The notes: a model not told the origin generated them from the letters alone. 64,000 bases of DNA from an uncultured Clostridium sp. (GCA_930980855.1 CAKNIZ010000007.1:1-64000); one strand, 5' to 3'; shown: positions 50,467 through 61,212, numbered from the stretch's first letter. Numbers and translations: made by a program.

Positions 50467-53226
50467 TTATTCTTCTAAGACTTTTTTACATCTTGGGCAT
50501 AATCCATCTTCTGTATGTTCATCATACATCCAACATCTTTCGCATTTTTCTCCGTCTGCATGTTCAACTTTAATTCCTAAGCTGTCCTCTCTTTTTCTCT
50601 TATTCTCTTCAATTTTTAGTCCTGATACAATTAATACAACTTTTAATAATTCTTCATTTTCTTTTAGGAAGTTATATTCTTTTTCATCTGCAAAAATTGT
50701 TACTTTAGCATCTAATGAATTTCCTATTGTTTTCTCTGCTCTTGCAAGTTCCAATTCTTTTGCTACTAGATTTTTTACTTTTATTATTTCTTCCCATTTT
50801 TTTGCTAATCCTTCATTATCCCATTCTTTTACTGGTTCTGGATAATTTGTAAGCATTGGACTTTCTACATCTTCTGCTTTTGTATGTTTCATAGCTTTCC
50901 ATATTTCTTCTGCTGTAAAACATGTCATAGGAGTTAATATTTTTACTAAGCTATCAAGAATATAATACATTGTTGTTTGTGCAGCCCTTCTTTCTATAGA
51001 ATCTGCTTTTGAAGTATATAATCTATCTTTTATAATGTCTAAGTAGAAACTACTCATATCTACAACACAGAATTGGTTTACATCATGATAACAATTTCCA
51101 AAGTTATATTCATCATAGTCTTTTATGCAGTCTTTTATTAATTTATTAAGTCTTGTTAATGCCCATTTATCTATTTCCATCAAGTCTTCATATTTTACTG
51201 GATTTTCTGGGTCAAAATCACTTGTATTTCCTAAAATATATCTTGCTGTATTTCTTATTTTTCTATATACATCTGAAATACCTTTTAATATATCATCAGA
51301 TAAGCTTACGTCCATTGAATAATCTGCTGATAATACCCAAAGTCTTAATATATCTGCTCCATATTTTTTGCAAACATCTATTGGAGATACTCCATTTCCA
51401 AGACTTTTTGACATTTTTCTTCCTTGTCCATCAACAACAAAACCACAACTTAATATTTCTTTATATGGAGCTTTGCCTTGTGTTGCTACTGATGTAAGAA
51501 GTGATGATTGGAACCATCCTCTATATTGGTCATTTCCTTCTAGGTAAAGGTCTGCTGGATAATCTATTCCTCTTTCAACTAATACGCTTTGATGTGTAGA
51601 ACCTGAATCAAACCAAACGTCCATAATATCTGTTTCTTTTTTGAAATGAGTACATCCACATTTTGCACACTTAGCATTTTTTGGCATAAGTTCTTCTGTA
51701 TCTTTTGCCCACCAAGCATTTGTTCCTTCTTTGCCAAATATTTCTTGAACTTTCTTTATTGATTCTTCTGTTACATAAGGTTCTTCACAATCTTCACAGT
51801 AGAATATTGGAAGTGGTACACCCCATGTACGTTGTCTTGATATGCACCAATCATTTCTTCCTTTTATCATCTCACTCATTCTATCTTCGCCCCATGTTGG
51901 ATGCCATTTTACTTTTTTTACTGCCTCTAGTACATCGTTTCTAAATCCATCAATTGAGGCAAACCATTGTGGAGTTGCTCTAAATATAATTGGATTTTTA
52001 CATCTCCAACAATGTGGATATGAGTGCATTATTTTTATTGATTTTAATAGATATCCATTTTCTTCTAACCATTTTGTTATTTCTTTATTAGATTTTGCAT
52101 AATACATTCCTGCAAATGGTCCAGCCTCTTCTGTTTGAATACCTTTGTCATTTACTGCAACTTTTATTTCTAATCCATCTTTTAGACTTTGCATATAGTC
52201 TTCTTTACCATATCCAGGAGCTGTATGAACTGCACCAGTACCTTCTTCTAGAGTAACATTTACTCCATCTTCTCCTCCAAGTACGACTATTGAATTTCTT
52301 TCTAAGAAAGGATGTCTACATAGTATTCCTTTTAGTTCTTCACCTTTAAAAGTTTTTATTACTTCATAATCTTCTATTTCTGCTAGTTTCATTACTTTTT
52401 CTAGTAATTCGCTTGCTATAACTAGATTTCCTTTATTTGTTTTTACTAAGCTATATTCAAATTCTGGTCCTACTGTAATTGCCATATTTCCAGGAAGTGT
52501 CCATGGAGTTGTTGTCCAAATTACGATATAAGTATTTTCTTCATCTAAAACACCTTTTCCTTCTACTACTGGAAATTTTACATATAAGGAAGTAGATTCA
52601 ACATCTTTATATTCTATTTCAGCTTCTGCTAGCGCTGTTTCACAGTCTGTACACCAATAAACTGGTTTTAATCCTTTATATATATATCCTTTTTTATACA
52701 TATCTCCAAATACACCAATTTGTCTAGCTTCCATCTTTGGATCATATGTTATATATGGATTTTCCCAATCTCCTAATACTCCTAGTCTCTTAAATCCTTC
52801 TGTTTGAATATCTTTGTATTTTTCAGTAAATTCTTTGCATGTATCTCTAAACTTTGTAACTGGTATTTTACTTCTATCCAATCCTAATTTTTCTATTGCT
52901 TTCTTTTCTGTAGGCATTCCATGTGTATCATATCCTGGAACATATGGAGAATAAAAACCTCTCATTGATTTATATCTAACTATTGTATCTTTTAATATTT
53001 TATTTAGAGCATGACCTGCATGTATTTCTCCATTTGCATACGGAGGTCCATCATGTAAAACAAAATGTTTATGTCCTTCATTCTTCTTCAATATTTTTTC
53101 ATATAACCCATTCTCGTAAACAGATTCTAATATTCCTGGTTCTTTTTCTGGTAAATTACCTCTCATAGGGAAATCTGTTTTTGGTAAATTTAGTGTTGAA
53201 CTATAATCTTTCTTTTCTTCACTCAT
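50467..53226 (-). CDS. ileS: Isoleucyl-tRNA synthetase (start corrected to MSEEKK)
   Basis: HDGPPYANGEIHAGHALNKILKD (HIGH-like region), GRKMSKSLGNG, DVWFDSGSTH, C-terminal CERCWMYDEHTEDGLCPRCKKVL; SD AAGGAGG before MSEEKK. Confidence 0.97.
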   Translation of the reverse strand: MSEEKKDYSSTLNLPKTDFPMRGNLPEKEPGILESVYENGLYEKILKKNEGHKHFVLHDGPPYANGEIHAGHALNKILKDTIVRYKSMRGFYSPYVPGYDTHGMPTEKKAIEKLGLDRSKIPVTKFRDTCKEFTEKYKDIQTEGFKRLGVLGDWENPYITYDPKMEARQIGVFGDMYKKGYIYKGLKPVYWCTDCETALAEAEIEYKDVESTSLYVKFPVVEGKGVLDEENTYIVIWTTTPWTLPGNMAITVGPEFEYSLVKTNKGNLVIASELLEKVMKLAEIEDYEVIKTFKGEELKGILCRHPFLERNSIVVLGGEDGVNVTLEEGTGAVHTAPGYGKEDYMQSLKDGLEIKVAVNDKGIQTEEAGPFAGMYYAKSNKEITKWLEENGYLLKSIKIMHSYPHCWRCKNPIIFRATPQWFASIDGFRNDVLEAVKKVKWHPTWGEDRMSEMIKGRNDWCISRQRTWGVPLPIFYCEDCEEPYVTEESIKKVQEIFGKEGTNAWWAKDTEELMPKNAKCAKCGCTHFKKETDIMDVWFDSGSTHQSVLVERGIDYPADLYLEGNDQYRGWFQSSLLTSVATQGKAPYKEILSCGFVVDGQGRKMSKSLGNGVSPIDVCKKYGADILRLWVLSADYSMDVSLSDDILKGISDVYRKIRNTARYILGNTSDFDPENPVKYEDLMEIDKWALTRLNKLIKDCIKDYDEYNFGNCYHDVNQFCVVDMSSFYLDIIKDRLYTSKADSIERRAAQTTMYYILDSLVKILTPMTCFTAEEIWKAMKHTKAEDVESPMLTNYPEPVKEWDNEGLAKKWEEIIKVKNLVAKELELARAEKTIGNSLDAKVTIFADEKEYNFLKENEELLKVVLIVSGLKIEENKRKREDSLGIKVEHADGEKCERCWMYDEHTEDGLCPRCKKVLEE

Positions 53227-53254
53227 AATATTTCCTCCTTTTTTTATTAAAAAC

Positions 53255-53520
53255 AAAAAAGACTTTCAATCCTTATAGGACGAAAGTCTTTTTTCCGCGG
53301 TACCACCTAATTTAAAAGAATATATAATTTATAATTATTCTCTTCACTCAAACATCTTTAACGCAGATATACGACTTAAATTAATTGCTAATAGCTTTCA
53401 CTTAAGTAACAAATAAGTGATAATAAATAAATAGTTTCTTGCTAGCATTTCACCACCACTAACTCTCTATAAAGGCTTATTTATTTACCGTGTCTTATTT
53501 TTAGTTTTTAATATATATTT
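53255..53520 (-). promoter_or_regulatory. T-box riboswitch leader of ileS
   Basis: T-box AGGTGGTACCGCGG (53295-53308, minus strand) followed by terminator AAAAAAGACTTTCGTCC...GGATTGAAAGTCTTTTTT (53255-53294); candidate ATC specifier (53419-53421). Confidence 0.92.
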
Positions 53521-53629
53521 TATATTCTACCACCGACTACGTAAAAAAGTCAATATTTAAAATTCAAGATTTTCACATTTTTGCAAGGTTTTCAAATAAT
53601 TTCATCACACTTTTGCAAATTTAGCATTT

Positions 53630-54250
53630 TTAAATCTCTTTATTTTTCTTTTTATTTCTATAGAACCAATATATTCCTAATATTACTAATAAGATTAGCA
53701 CAACTAATATTATATGTGAGAAATTATTAAATATTTCTACTACCTTTTCCCATGAGTCTCCAAGTTGTTTCCCTAAAACGACTAAAACTGTGTTCCAAAT
53801 AGTAGAACCTAAAACTGTATATAATAAGAATTTTAGGAAATTCATTTCACTCATACCAGCTGGTATTGAAATTAAGCTTCTTACAATTGGTATAAATCTA
53901 CAAATGAAAACTGTCTTTTGTCCTTTAGTATCAAACCATTTATCAGCTTTTTCTATATCTCCGGCTTTTAATCTTAGTACCTTGCCTATTTTTCCAGATA
54001 CTATTTTTTCAAGTCTTTCTTTATTTAATATTCTTCCTATTAGGTATAATACTATTGCTCCAACAGTTGAACCAATAGTTGCTGCTATGATGACACCTAT
54101 AGCATTTAAGGTTGTCTTTGTTGTCATAAATCCACCAAATGCTAATATAACTTCTGATGGAATCGGTGGAAATATATTTTCTATTGCAATAAGCATTGCT
54201 ACTCCAATATATCCCCATTGTTCTATAATTTGAATTACTAATTCTTGCAT
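53630..54250 (-). CDS. DedA family membrane protein
   Basis: EQWGYIGVAMLIAIENIFPPIPSEVILAFGGF; FICRFIPIVRSLISIPAGMSEM. Confidence 0.95.
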   Translation of the reverse strand: MQELVIQIIEQWGYIGVAMLIAIENIFPPIPSEVILAFGGFMTTKTTLNAIGVIIAATIGSTVGAIVLYLIGRILNKERLEKIVSGKIGKVLRLKAGDIEKADKWFDTKGQKTVFICRFIPIVRSLISIPAGMSEMNFLKFLLYTVLGSTIWNTVLVVLGKQLGDSWEKVVEIFNNFSHIILVVLILLVILGIYWFYRNKKKNKEI

Positions 54251-54271
54251 ATATCCTCTCTTTCTTTGGTA

Positions 54272-55573
54272 TTATTCTTCATATCCTGGTTTTTTTAATA
54301 ATTTAAACATGTTAGTTTTGTACTTTTCAACACCTGGTTGATTAAATGGATTTACTTCTAATAATTCTGCCGACATAGCACAAGCTTTTTCAAAAAAGTA
54401 TATTAATTGTCCTATTGTATTTTCATTTAGTTCGTCTATGTGTATTAAAATATTTGGAACTCCACCGTCAACATGCGCTTGTACAGTACCTTCCATTGCT
54501 TTTCTATTAATATAACTTAGTTTTTTACCACATAAATAATTTAAGTTATCTAAATTGTCTTCATCCATATTAATATCTAAATCTCTATTTACTTTTTCTA
54601 TGTCTAGTACTGTTTCAAATAAAATTCTTCTTCCTTCTTGAATGTATTGACCTAATGAATGTAAATCTGTCGTAAACTCTGCTCCAACTGGAAATAGACC
54701 TTTTCCATCTTTTCCTTCACTTTCACCAAATAATTGTTTCCACCATTCAATAAAATAATGCATTCTAGGCTCATATGCTGCTAATAATTCTAAAGATTTA
54801 TCACTTTCATATAATAAATTTCTTGCAACTGCATATTGATAACATTCATTATACTCCAAAGAACTATCTGAATATTTATCTTGAGCAAATCTAGCACCTT
54901 CCATTATTTTGTCTATATTAATTCCACTTGCTGCTATTGGCAATAATCCAACTGCAGTAAGAACTGAAAATCTTCCACCAACATCATCTGGTATAACAAA
55001 AGTTTCGTATCCTTCTGAATCTGCTAATTGTTTTAGTGCTCCTTTTTTCTTATCTGTAGTAACATATATTCTTTTTCTTGCTTCTTTAATTCCATATTTT
55101 CCTTCTAGAATTTCTCTAAATATTCTGAATGCTATTGCTGGCTCTGTTGTTGTTCCAGATTTTGAAATTACATTAATACTAAAGTCTTTTCCTTCTAGTA
55201 TTTCTATAACATCATTAATATAATCAGCACTTAAGTTATTTCCAACAAATATTATATGAGGTGCTTCTGATTTCATATTTTGAAATGAGCTGTGAAGTGC
55301 TTCAATAACAGCTCTTGCGCCTAAATATGAACCACCTATTCCTATTACTAATAAAATGTCTGAATCTTTTCTTATTCTATGTGCACATCTCTTTATTTTT
55401 TCAAATTCTGCTTTATCATAATTTGTTGGTAAGTTAAGCCATCCCAAAAATTCTTTTTCATCTTCTGATTTATCTATTAATTCTTGATTAATTTCTGCTA
55501 CAACTGCTGCATGTTTTAGGATTTCTTCATTCTCAATTCCTAAGTTTTTAAAATCCACTTTAATTTTTGCCAT
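54272..55573 (-). CDS. pgi: Glucose-6-phosphate isomerase
   Basis: [61 protein letters not shown]. Confidence 0.97.
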   Translation of the reverse strand: MAKIKVDFKNLGIENEEILKHAAVVAEINQELIDKSEDEKEFLGWLNLPTNYDKAEFEKIKRCAHRIRKDSDILLVIGIGGSYLGARAVIEALHSSFQNMKSEAPHIIFVGNNLSADYINDVIEILEGKDFSINVISKSGTTTEPAIAFRIFREILEGKYGIKEARKRIYVTTDKKKGALKQLADSEGYETFVIPDDVGGRFSVLTAVGLLPIAASGINIDKIMEGARFAQDKYSDSSLEYNECYQYAVARNLLYESDKSLELLAAYEPRMHYFIEWWKQLFGESEGKDGKGLFPVGAEFTTDLHSLGQYIQEGRRILFETVLDIEKVNRDLDINMDEDNLDNLNYLCGKKLSYINRKAMEGTVQAHVDGGVPNILIHIDELNENTIGQLIYFFEKACAMSAELLEVNPFNQPGVEKYKTNMFKLLKKPGYEE

Positions 55574-55655
55574 ATAATTCCCTCCTTCGTTTTACAGTAT
55601 TCTATTATATTTAAATTATACTTGCAATAGTTTTATAAAAATTAATGAAAGATTA

Positions 55656-55834
55656 ATAAATATATGATTTAGAATTCCATATCTACATAAATTTCTTATA
55701 AATTGTATATTCAAAGTTCTTTTGTTTCTTGCTGTCGGACGTAAAGTCCTCCAAACTGCGCGAAACTGCAAGAACTTGAATATACAATTATATTAAATTA
55801 GTAATAGGCTGTAAATTCTAAATCATATATTTAT
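55656..55834. repeat. Family C copy 4 (55701-55789) enclosed in a second perfect 21-bp inverted repeat
   Basis: Outer ATAAATATATGATTTAGAATT (55656-55676) / AATTCTAAATCATATATTTAT (55814-55834); inner AATTGTATATTCAAAGTTCT / AGAACTTGAATATACAATT. Confidence 0.92.
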
Positions 55835-55849
55835 GCATTATTATAATAA

Positions 55850-55966
55850 CTTGTATATTTGAAACTTCTCAGTTCCGCGCAAGCGTTCAAACGAGCTAAA
55901 GGGACTTTAGCGAAGTGCGTTTGGAGCAAAGCTCCAGCAAGGAACTAGAAGTTCAAATATACAAGT
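55850..55966. repeat. Palindromic GC-island element, family A copy 2
   Basis: CTTGTATATTTGAAACTTCT...AGAAGTTCAAATATACAAG; core shares CAAACGAGCT...AGCGAAGTGCGTTTGGAGC with copy 1. Confidence 0.88.
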
Positions 55967-55980
55967 TTAGTATCTTGCAA

Positions 55981-57939
55981 TTAAATCGTTTCCTTTATTT
56001 CTCCTGCAAGATAAGCTTTCATCAATTCTTCTAAATCATCTATCTCTCCTTTTAGCTTAGTTCCTATATCTGTATCTCCAACAGTTTTTCTAGCCACATC
56101 ATCCTTTTTTATTATAATTTCGCTTATAATGTCTTTTTCTTCTTCAATTGCTTTTTGAACAGATTCAAAAGGTTTAGTTTGGCTTAATAATAGTCCATAA
56201 GAATTATATGTCAAAATATATCCAGCATTTCCTGTTTTTTCTCTAAAACTTTTTGCAAAACCACCATCTATAATTAATAATTTTCCATTTGCTTTTATTG
56301 GGCTTTCTCCATCTTTCGCTTTTACTGGCATATGACCATTTACAATATGTGAATCTTCATAATTCAAACCAAATTCCATTAGAACTTTGTTACAGTATTC
56401 TTCATCCTCGACCAAATGATAATATGCATTTTTTGGCTCTTTATGTGTAGACTCATCATCTACAAAATAGCTTTCGAAAGTTACCATTTTTTCTTTTCCA
56501 AAGAATGGAGAATCAGGCGATATCCATAAAAACCACATAATATCTACAAGGTCTTCTTCTTTTGTCAAATATACTTTGCTAACCACTTCGTTTATTTCAT
56601 CAAAATATTCTTTTCCTTTTACGGTTTTTCCCAAGAAATTTACTTCTTTAAAACTTCCATCTTCATTTGATGGCATGCATCCATGGAACAATAGATTATT
56701 GTTAAATACTGTGTACATAGCACCTTTCGAAAACAAATAATTTATATGATTATTTAATTCTTTGCTATGTACAAAAGATTCTGTTAATCTTTCTATAACT
56801 TCCTTTTCTTCTTTTGTTAGTTTATATGGGTTATTTTTATCTATTGTTGGAAAATTTTTATCATTTATTTCATACTTTTTACCTTCTATTGTTACAAATC
56901 CATTTTCTATATCCATTTTATCTAATAATAATCTATCATTCAAATTATATTCTGGATGTTTTTTTATCAAATTTCCTTCAATTTTGAATTGAATTATTGT
57001 TATTGCTTTATGTATTTTTGCAATTGTTTTTCTATCACTACTATCATATTTGTTATAATCAAATACTTTTGGCATAAATTTTTTACAATCATCATTTCCA
57101 TATACTTCTTGTGCAAAAGTTGAAAGTGGTCTTATATTAATTCCATATGCGTCTTCAAGTATGCCTATATTATTGTATCTTGCACAAATTCTAATAACTG
57201 TAGCAATACTTGCCATATTACCTAGAGCAGCCCCCATCCATAAAATATCATGGTTACCCCATTGAATATCTAAGCTATGGAATTTCATTAATTTTTCTAT
57301 TACTAAATCTGGTTGTCTTCCTCTATCGAAAATATCTCCGATTACGTGTAAATGGTCTATTGCCATTTGCTTTATCAAATCTGAAATTGCAATAATAAAA
57401 CTATCTGCTTGCCCTAGTTCTATAATTGTTTTTATTATTTGTTTATAATATCTTTCTTTGTCCCTTTCATTATTTACTTGTGCATGTAGCATTTCATCAA
57501 TTATATATTCAAAACCACTCTTAATTGCTTTTCTAACTTTTGACCTGGTATATTTTGAACTGACTTTTCTTGCTACTTCTACCAATCTATACAAAGTTAT
57601 TGTATACCATTCATCTAAACTTTGTTTATTATATTCTTCTTTTATTAATTTTAGTTTTTCTTCCGGATAATAAATTAAAGTTGCAAGTGTACTTCTTTCT
57701 TTTTCTGTGGTTTGATTTTCAAAAACATCATCTATTTTGCTTCTTATTATTCCAGCGCCATTATTTAAAATATGGGTAAATGGCTCATACTCTCCGTGTA
57801 TATCACTTAAAAATAGCTCTGTCCCTTTTGGTAAATTTAGTATTGCTTTTAAATTAATTATTTCTTCTGCAACCTCTGTAATATTCTTAAATTCTTTACT
57901 TAAGAGTTTTAAATATTTTGATTTATTGTATACTTTCAT
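55981..57939 (-). CDS. fbp: Fructose-1,6-bisphosphatase class 3
   Basis: 652 aa; LFLSDIHGEYEPFTHIL, HVIGDIFDRGRQPD, DIQWGNHDILWMGAA, IVNGHMPVK. Confidence 0.97.
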   Translation of the reverse strand: MKVYNKSKYLKLLSKEFKNITEVAEEIINLKAILNLPKGTELFLSDIHGEYEPFTHILNNGAGIIRSKIDDVFENQTTEKERSTLATLIYYPEEKLKLIKEEYNKQSLDEWYTITLYRLVEVARKVSSKYTRSKVRKAIKSGFEYIIDEMLHAQVNNERDKERYYKQIIKTIIELGQADSFIIAISDLIKQMAIDHLHVIGDIFDRGRQPDLVIEKLMKFHSLDIQWGNHDILWMGAALGNMASIATVIRICARYNNIGILEDAYGINIRPLSTFAQEVYGNDDCKKFMPKVFDYNKYDSSDRKTIAKIHKAITIIQFKIEGNLIKKHPEYNLNDRLLLDKMDIENGFVTIEGKKYEINDKNFPTIDKNNPYKLTKEEKEVIERLTESFVHSKELNNHINYLFSKGAMYTVFNNNLLFHGCMPSNEDGSFKEVNFLGKTVKGKEYFDEINEVVSKVYLTKEEDLVDIMWFLWISPDSPFFGKEKMVTFESYFVDDESTHKEPKNAYYHLVEDEEYCNKVLMEFGLNYEDSHIVNGHMPVKAKDGESPIKANGKLLIIDGGFAKSFREKTGNAGYILTYNSYGLLLSQTKPFESVQKAIEEEKDIISEIIIKKDDVARKTVGDTDIGTKLKGEIDDLEELMKAYLAGEIKETI

Positions 57940-58014
57940 TTTTCCACCTTCTTTTAATTATTTTTTCTATTCTATCATATTCAATAAAAAATTTCATTAC
58001 TTTTTATTTAATTC

Positions 58015-58284
58015 TTAAAATTGTATATTTGAAACTGTTCCAATTCACAGCTTAAATCTTATTATTAGATTTAATATATGTTCTTGAACATTTCAAGTGA
58101 GCGTAGGCGACGTAGGAGCAGAGCATAACGTACGAGTGCTAAGCGAAGCGAACCACGAAGTAAAATGTGAAAGAATATATATTAAAGTTTATGCAGTTTA
58201 AAGGACCTTACGTCCGACAGCAAGAAACAAAAAATCTTTGAATATACAATTTAAAATCATTTTATACTCGCTGTGAATTGGAAC
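58015..58284. repeat. Composite locus: family B copy 2 (58070-58186) nested within a family C copy, plus an interdigitated 15-bp inverted repeat
   Basis: C arms TTAAAATTGTATATTTGAAA / CTTTGAATATACAATTTAAAA; B element TTTAATATATG...ATATATATTAAA; GTTCCAATTCACAGC (58037-58051) / GCTGTGAATTGGAAC (58270-58284). Confidence 0.88.
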
Positions 58285-58321
58285 TTGAAACTTCGCAATT
58301 CCATTTCGAATATAATAATTA

Positions 58322-59431
58322 TTACATCTCATGCAAAATTTTAGCTAAATATTTCATTGCCCCCATACTTTCTTCTAATGTATTTCCTGTTGCTCCTACT
58401 TCTATAATGCATGCAGCTTTTGCAACATGTTGATTATATTCAGAATTTCTAAAAATTATTGGTTTAAATAGTCCTGGATATAGTTCATTTGCCTTTTGTT
58501 GTACTTTAACTGCAAATTTTAAATTTTGAAGCCAATTTGTATGGGCTGAATTTGCGCCATCAGACCCAATTACAAACATTAGTTGTGATACATATTCATC
58601 TCCTATTTTCACTTTTGGTGCGTATGTTTCATCTGCAATAGCGTCTCTATGTAAATCTATAACTATATCAGCATCCTGATTTGAACTTAATACATTTTTT
58701 GCTGTAACTAATGACCTTGAATATGACCCATTATATGCTGGATAGTCATGATAAGTTTTATCATGAACTACCGTACAGCCATATTGTTCTAAGTTCTTTG
58801 CTAACTCATCTCCTACTCTCGATACTGAATAATTTAAATCTATTGTTCTAAAATTTCCACTTGCCACATAAGGATTTGCCTCTGTTGGCGTATAACTTTC
58901 GCAAGTATGTGTATGATAAATAACAACTTTATTTTTATTTACTTCTACATCCGGTGTAAGCATTTCTTGTGTAAGATTATATTTAGTAGAATTATTAATA
59001 AGTACTCCTTGATATTCTGTTGTATATCTAGGATTTACTCCACTATTTATAACTTCAGTAACTGTTGCTCCCTCTTGTACTTCATTTTTGTTTTCTGCTA
59101 GCACAGTATTTTCTGCAACTGACACTTCATTGCTTGTAACTGGCACTTGAGTATTTTCCTCTTCATACTTTATTGAGTCAACAACTTCTAATTCAGATGT
59201 AAATGCATATTTTAAACCTTCTGCAAAATTTATACTATCATATGACTCTATTTTTCCTATTTTTATTTCTGGCAAAACTTCATCAATGCAAAAAAGCATC
59301 GCTCCTTTAGTATCCGCTTCTCCTTTACCTTTTGCTATAAAAAATTGTATTAGAAAAAACATTATTACTAAAAAGCTTACTATTTTTAATGAATATTTAA
59401 TTAAATCTGATGCTTTAAAAACTTTTATCAT
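58322..59431 (-). CDS. spoIIP: Stage II sporulation protein P
   Basis: KVVIYHTHTCESYTP, DADIVIDLHRDAI, IIEVGATGNTLEESMGAMKYLA; N-terminal TM. Confidence 0.93.
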   Translation of the reverse strand: MIKVFKASDLIKYSLKIVSFLVIMFFLIQFFIAKGKGEADTKGAMLFCIDEVLPEIKIGKIESYDSINFAEGLKYAFTSELEVVDSIKYEEENTQVPVTSNEVSVAENTVLAENKNEVQEGATVTEVINSGVNPRYTTEYQGVLINNSTKYNLTQEMLTPDVEVNKNKVVIYHTHTCESYTPTEANPYVASGNFRTIDLNYSVSRVGDELAKNLEQYGCTVVHDKTYHDYPAYNGSYSRSLVTAKNVLSSNQDADIVIDLHRDAIADETYAPKVKIGDEYVSQLMFVIGSDGANSAHTNWLQNLKFAVKVQQKANELYPGLFKPIIFRNSEYNQHVAKAACIIEVGATGNTLEESMGAMKYLAKILHEM

Positions 59432-59515
59432 AATAAAAATTATATTCTTGTACTTTTCATTTTATGTATATTTTTTCAAAATAAGGAAATTCTAATAAAA
59501 AATAATGGAGGAATC

Positions 59516-61195
59516 ATGAAATCTCTACAAAACATTAAAAACTTTTTTAGTAATTTATTTAACGTTGATGAATCTTATGATTTTACTATGTCTGATGAAA
59601 CCACAAGTGAAACTCAGCCAGAAGATTTATTAAAAAAGCAAAACATATATCCTAGCCTAGATGTTAATTTAGATTATATTCATGCTAGATATAACTCATT
59701 AATAAATTCTGATATAAAAATAAGAAACTTCATTTTAAATGCTAAAGGTAAGCAGTTTAAAGCTTTTATTATATACATTGATGGTCTTGTTGATAATAAT
59801 TCTATTAATGACTTTATTTTAAATCCTCTTATGCTTAAAAACTACGCAAATCAGAATAATGCTCCGCAAGTAATTTCAGAAGCTGTTGCAAATAATATTA
59901 GTGTTAGAAAAGTAAAAAAATTTAATGTAGTTGATTATATATATGAATGTTTGTTACCACAAAACAGCATAAAGAAAATTAATTCATTTGATGAATTAGT
60001 AAAAGATATTAATTCTGGGAACTGTGCTTTATTTGTTGATACTATTGAATTCGCATTTGATATTGACATAAAAAAATTTAGTCAAAGAAGTATTTCTGAG
60101 CCTAAAAATGAGCCTTCTGTAAGAGGTTCTCAAGAAGCATTTGTTGAAAATTTGCGTACAAATACTTCTATGATTAGAAGAAGTGTTAACAATGAAAATT
60201 TAATTATTGAAAATATAGTTATTGGTAAATCTAATCAGAATAATTGTGCAGTATGTTATATAAAAAATATAGCCAATTCTAGTTTAGTAGCTGAAGTTAA
60301 ATATAGATTAAATAATATTGATGTTGATTACATTCTTTCATCCAGTGAATTAGAACAACTTTTAAAAGATGACCCTGAAACTACACTTCCTGAAATTCTT
60401 TCAACTGAAAGAGTGGATAAAACTTGTGCTAATCTTTTACAAGGCAGAGTCATTATAATATACAATGGTTCTCCTTATGCATTGATACTCCCTGTTACAC
60501 TTTTTGACTTTATATCCTCTCCTGAAGATGTAAATTTGAATTACCATTTTTCAAATTTATTAAAATTTTTACGAGGACTTGCTGCAGTTATTACTTTATT
60601 ACTTCCTGGTTTGTATTTAGCCATAACGGTTTACCATAGAGAGCTCATACCAACAGAACTGCTTTATTCAATAGTGGCAACTCGTGTTACTGTCCCATTT
60701 CCTATTATTTTGGAAATACTAATGATGGAACTTTCTTTTGAATTAATTAGAGAGGCTGGTTTAAGAGTTCCTTCTCCTCTAGGTTCTACTGTTGGAATTG
60801 TTGGAGCGTTAGTGCTAGGAGAAGCTGCTGTTTCAGCCAATATAGTGTCTCCAATTTTAATAATTATAATTGCTGTAACTGCTATTTCATCTTTTGCAAT
60901 ACCTGACTTTTCTCTTAGCTTTCATTTAAGAATTAGCAGATTTGCATATATAATTTTAGGCTCACTTTGTGGATTTTTAGGAATTGGTATTGGAATTTTT
61001 ATACACATACTTACTTTAAATTCACTAAAATCTTTTGGTGTACCATATTTATCTCCATATTCTCCTCTTTCTGGCGCTAACACTCACAGTTATTTTCTAA
61101 AACCTGTATGGAAAAGAGATAAAAGAGCTAACTTTTTGAAAAGTAAAAAGCCTATTACACAAAGTAAAATTAGTATGAAATGGAGAGAAAAATAA
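59516..61195 (+). CDS. gerKA: Spore germination protein GerKA/GerAA family
   Basis: GRVIIIYNGSPYALILPVTLFDFISSPEDVN, LLPGLYLAITVYHRELIPTELL, PSPLGSTVGIVGALVLGEAAV; SD GGAGG upstream. Confidence 0.95.
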   Translation: MKSLQNIKNFFSNLFNVDESYDFTMSDETTSETQPEDLLKKQNIYPSLDVNLDYIHARYNSLINSDIKIRNFILNAKGKQFKAFIIYIDGLVDNNSINDFILNPLMLKNYANQNNAPQVISEAVANNISVRKVKKFNVVDYIYECLLPQNSIKKINSFDELVKDINSGNCALFVDTIEFAFDIDIKKFSQRSISEPKNEPSVRGSQEAFVENLRTNTSMIRRSVNNENLIIENIVIGKSNQNNCAVCYIKNIANSSLVAEVKYRLNNIDVDYILSSSELEQLLKDDPETTLPEILSTERVDKTCANLLQGRVIIIYNGSPYALILPVTLFDFISSPEDVNLNYHFSNLLKFLRGLAAVITLLLPGLYLAITVYHRELIPTELLYSIVATRVTVPFPIILEILMMELSFELIREAGLRVPSPLGSTVGIVGALVLGEAAVSANIVSPILIIIIAVTAISSFAIPDFSLSFHLRISRFAYIILGSLCGFLGIGIGIFIHILTLNSLKSFGVPYLSPYSPLSGANTHSYFLKPVWKRDKRANFLKSKKPITQSKISMKWREK

Positions 61196-61212
61196 TATAG
61201 GAAGGAGTTTTT

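Noticed and set aside
53227-53256. Extended ileS start (MFLIKKGGNI)
   Set aside because: Overlaps the T-box terminator; an SD directly precedes MSEEKK.
22211-58284. Dispersed repeats as a CRISPR array
   Set aside because: Copies are palindromic, kilobases apart (except one tandem pair), in both orientations, with no regular unique spacers.
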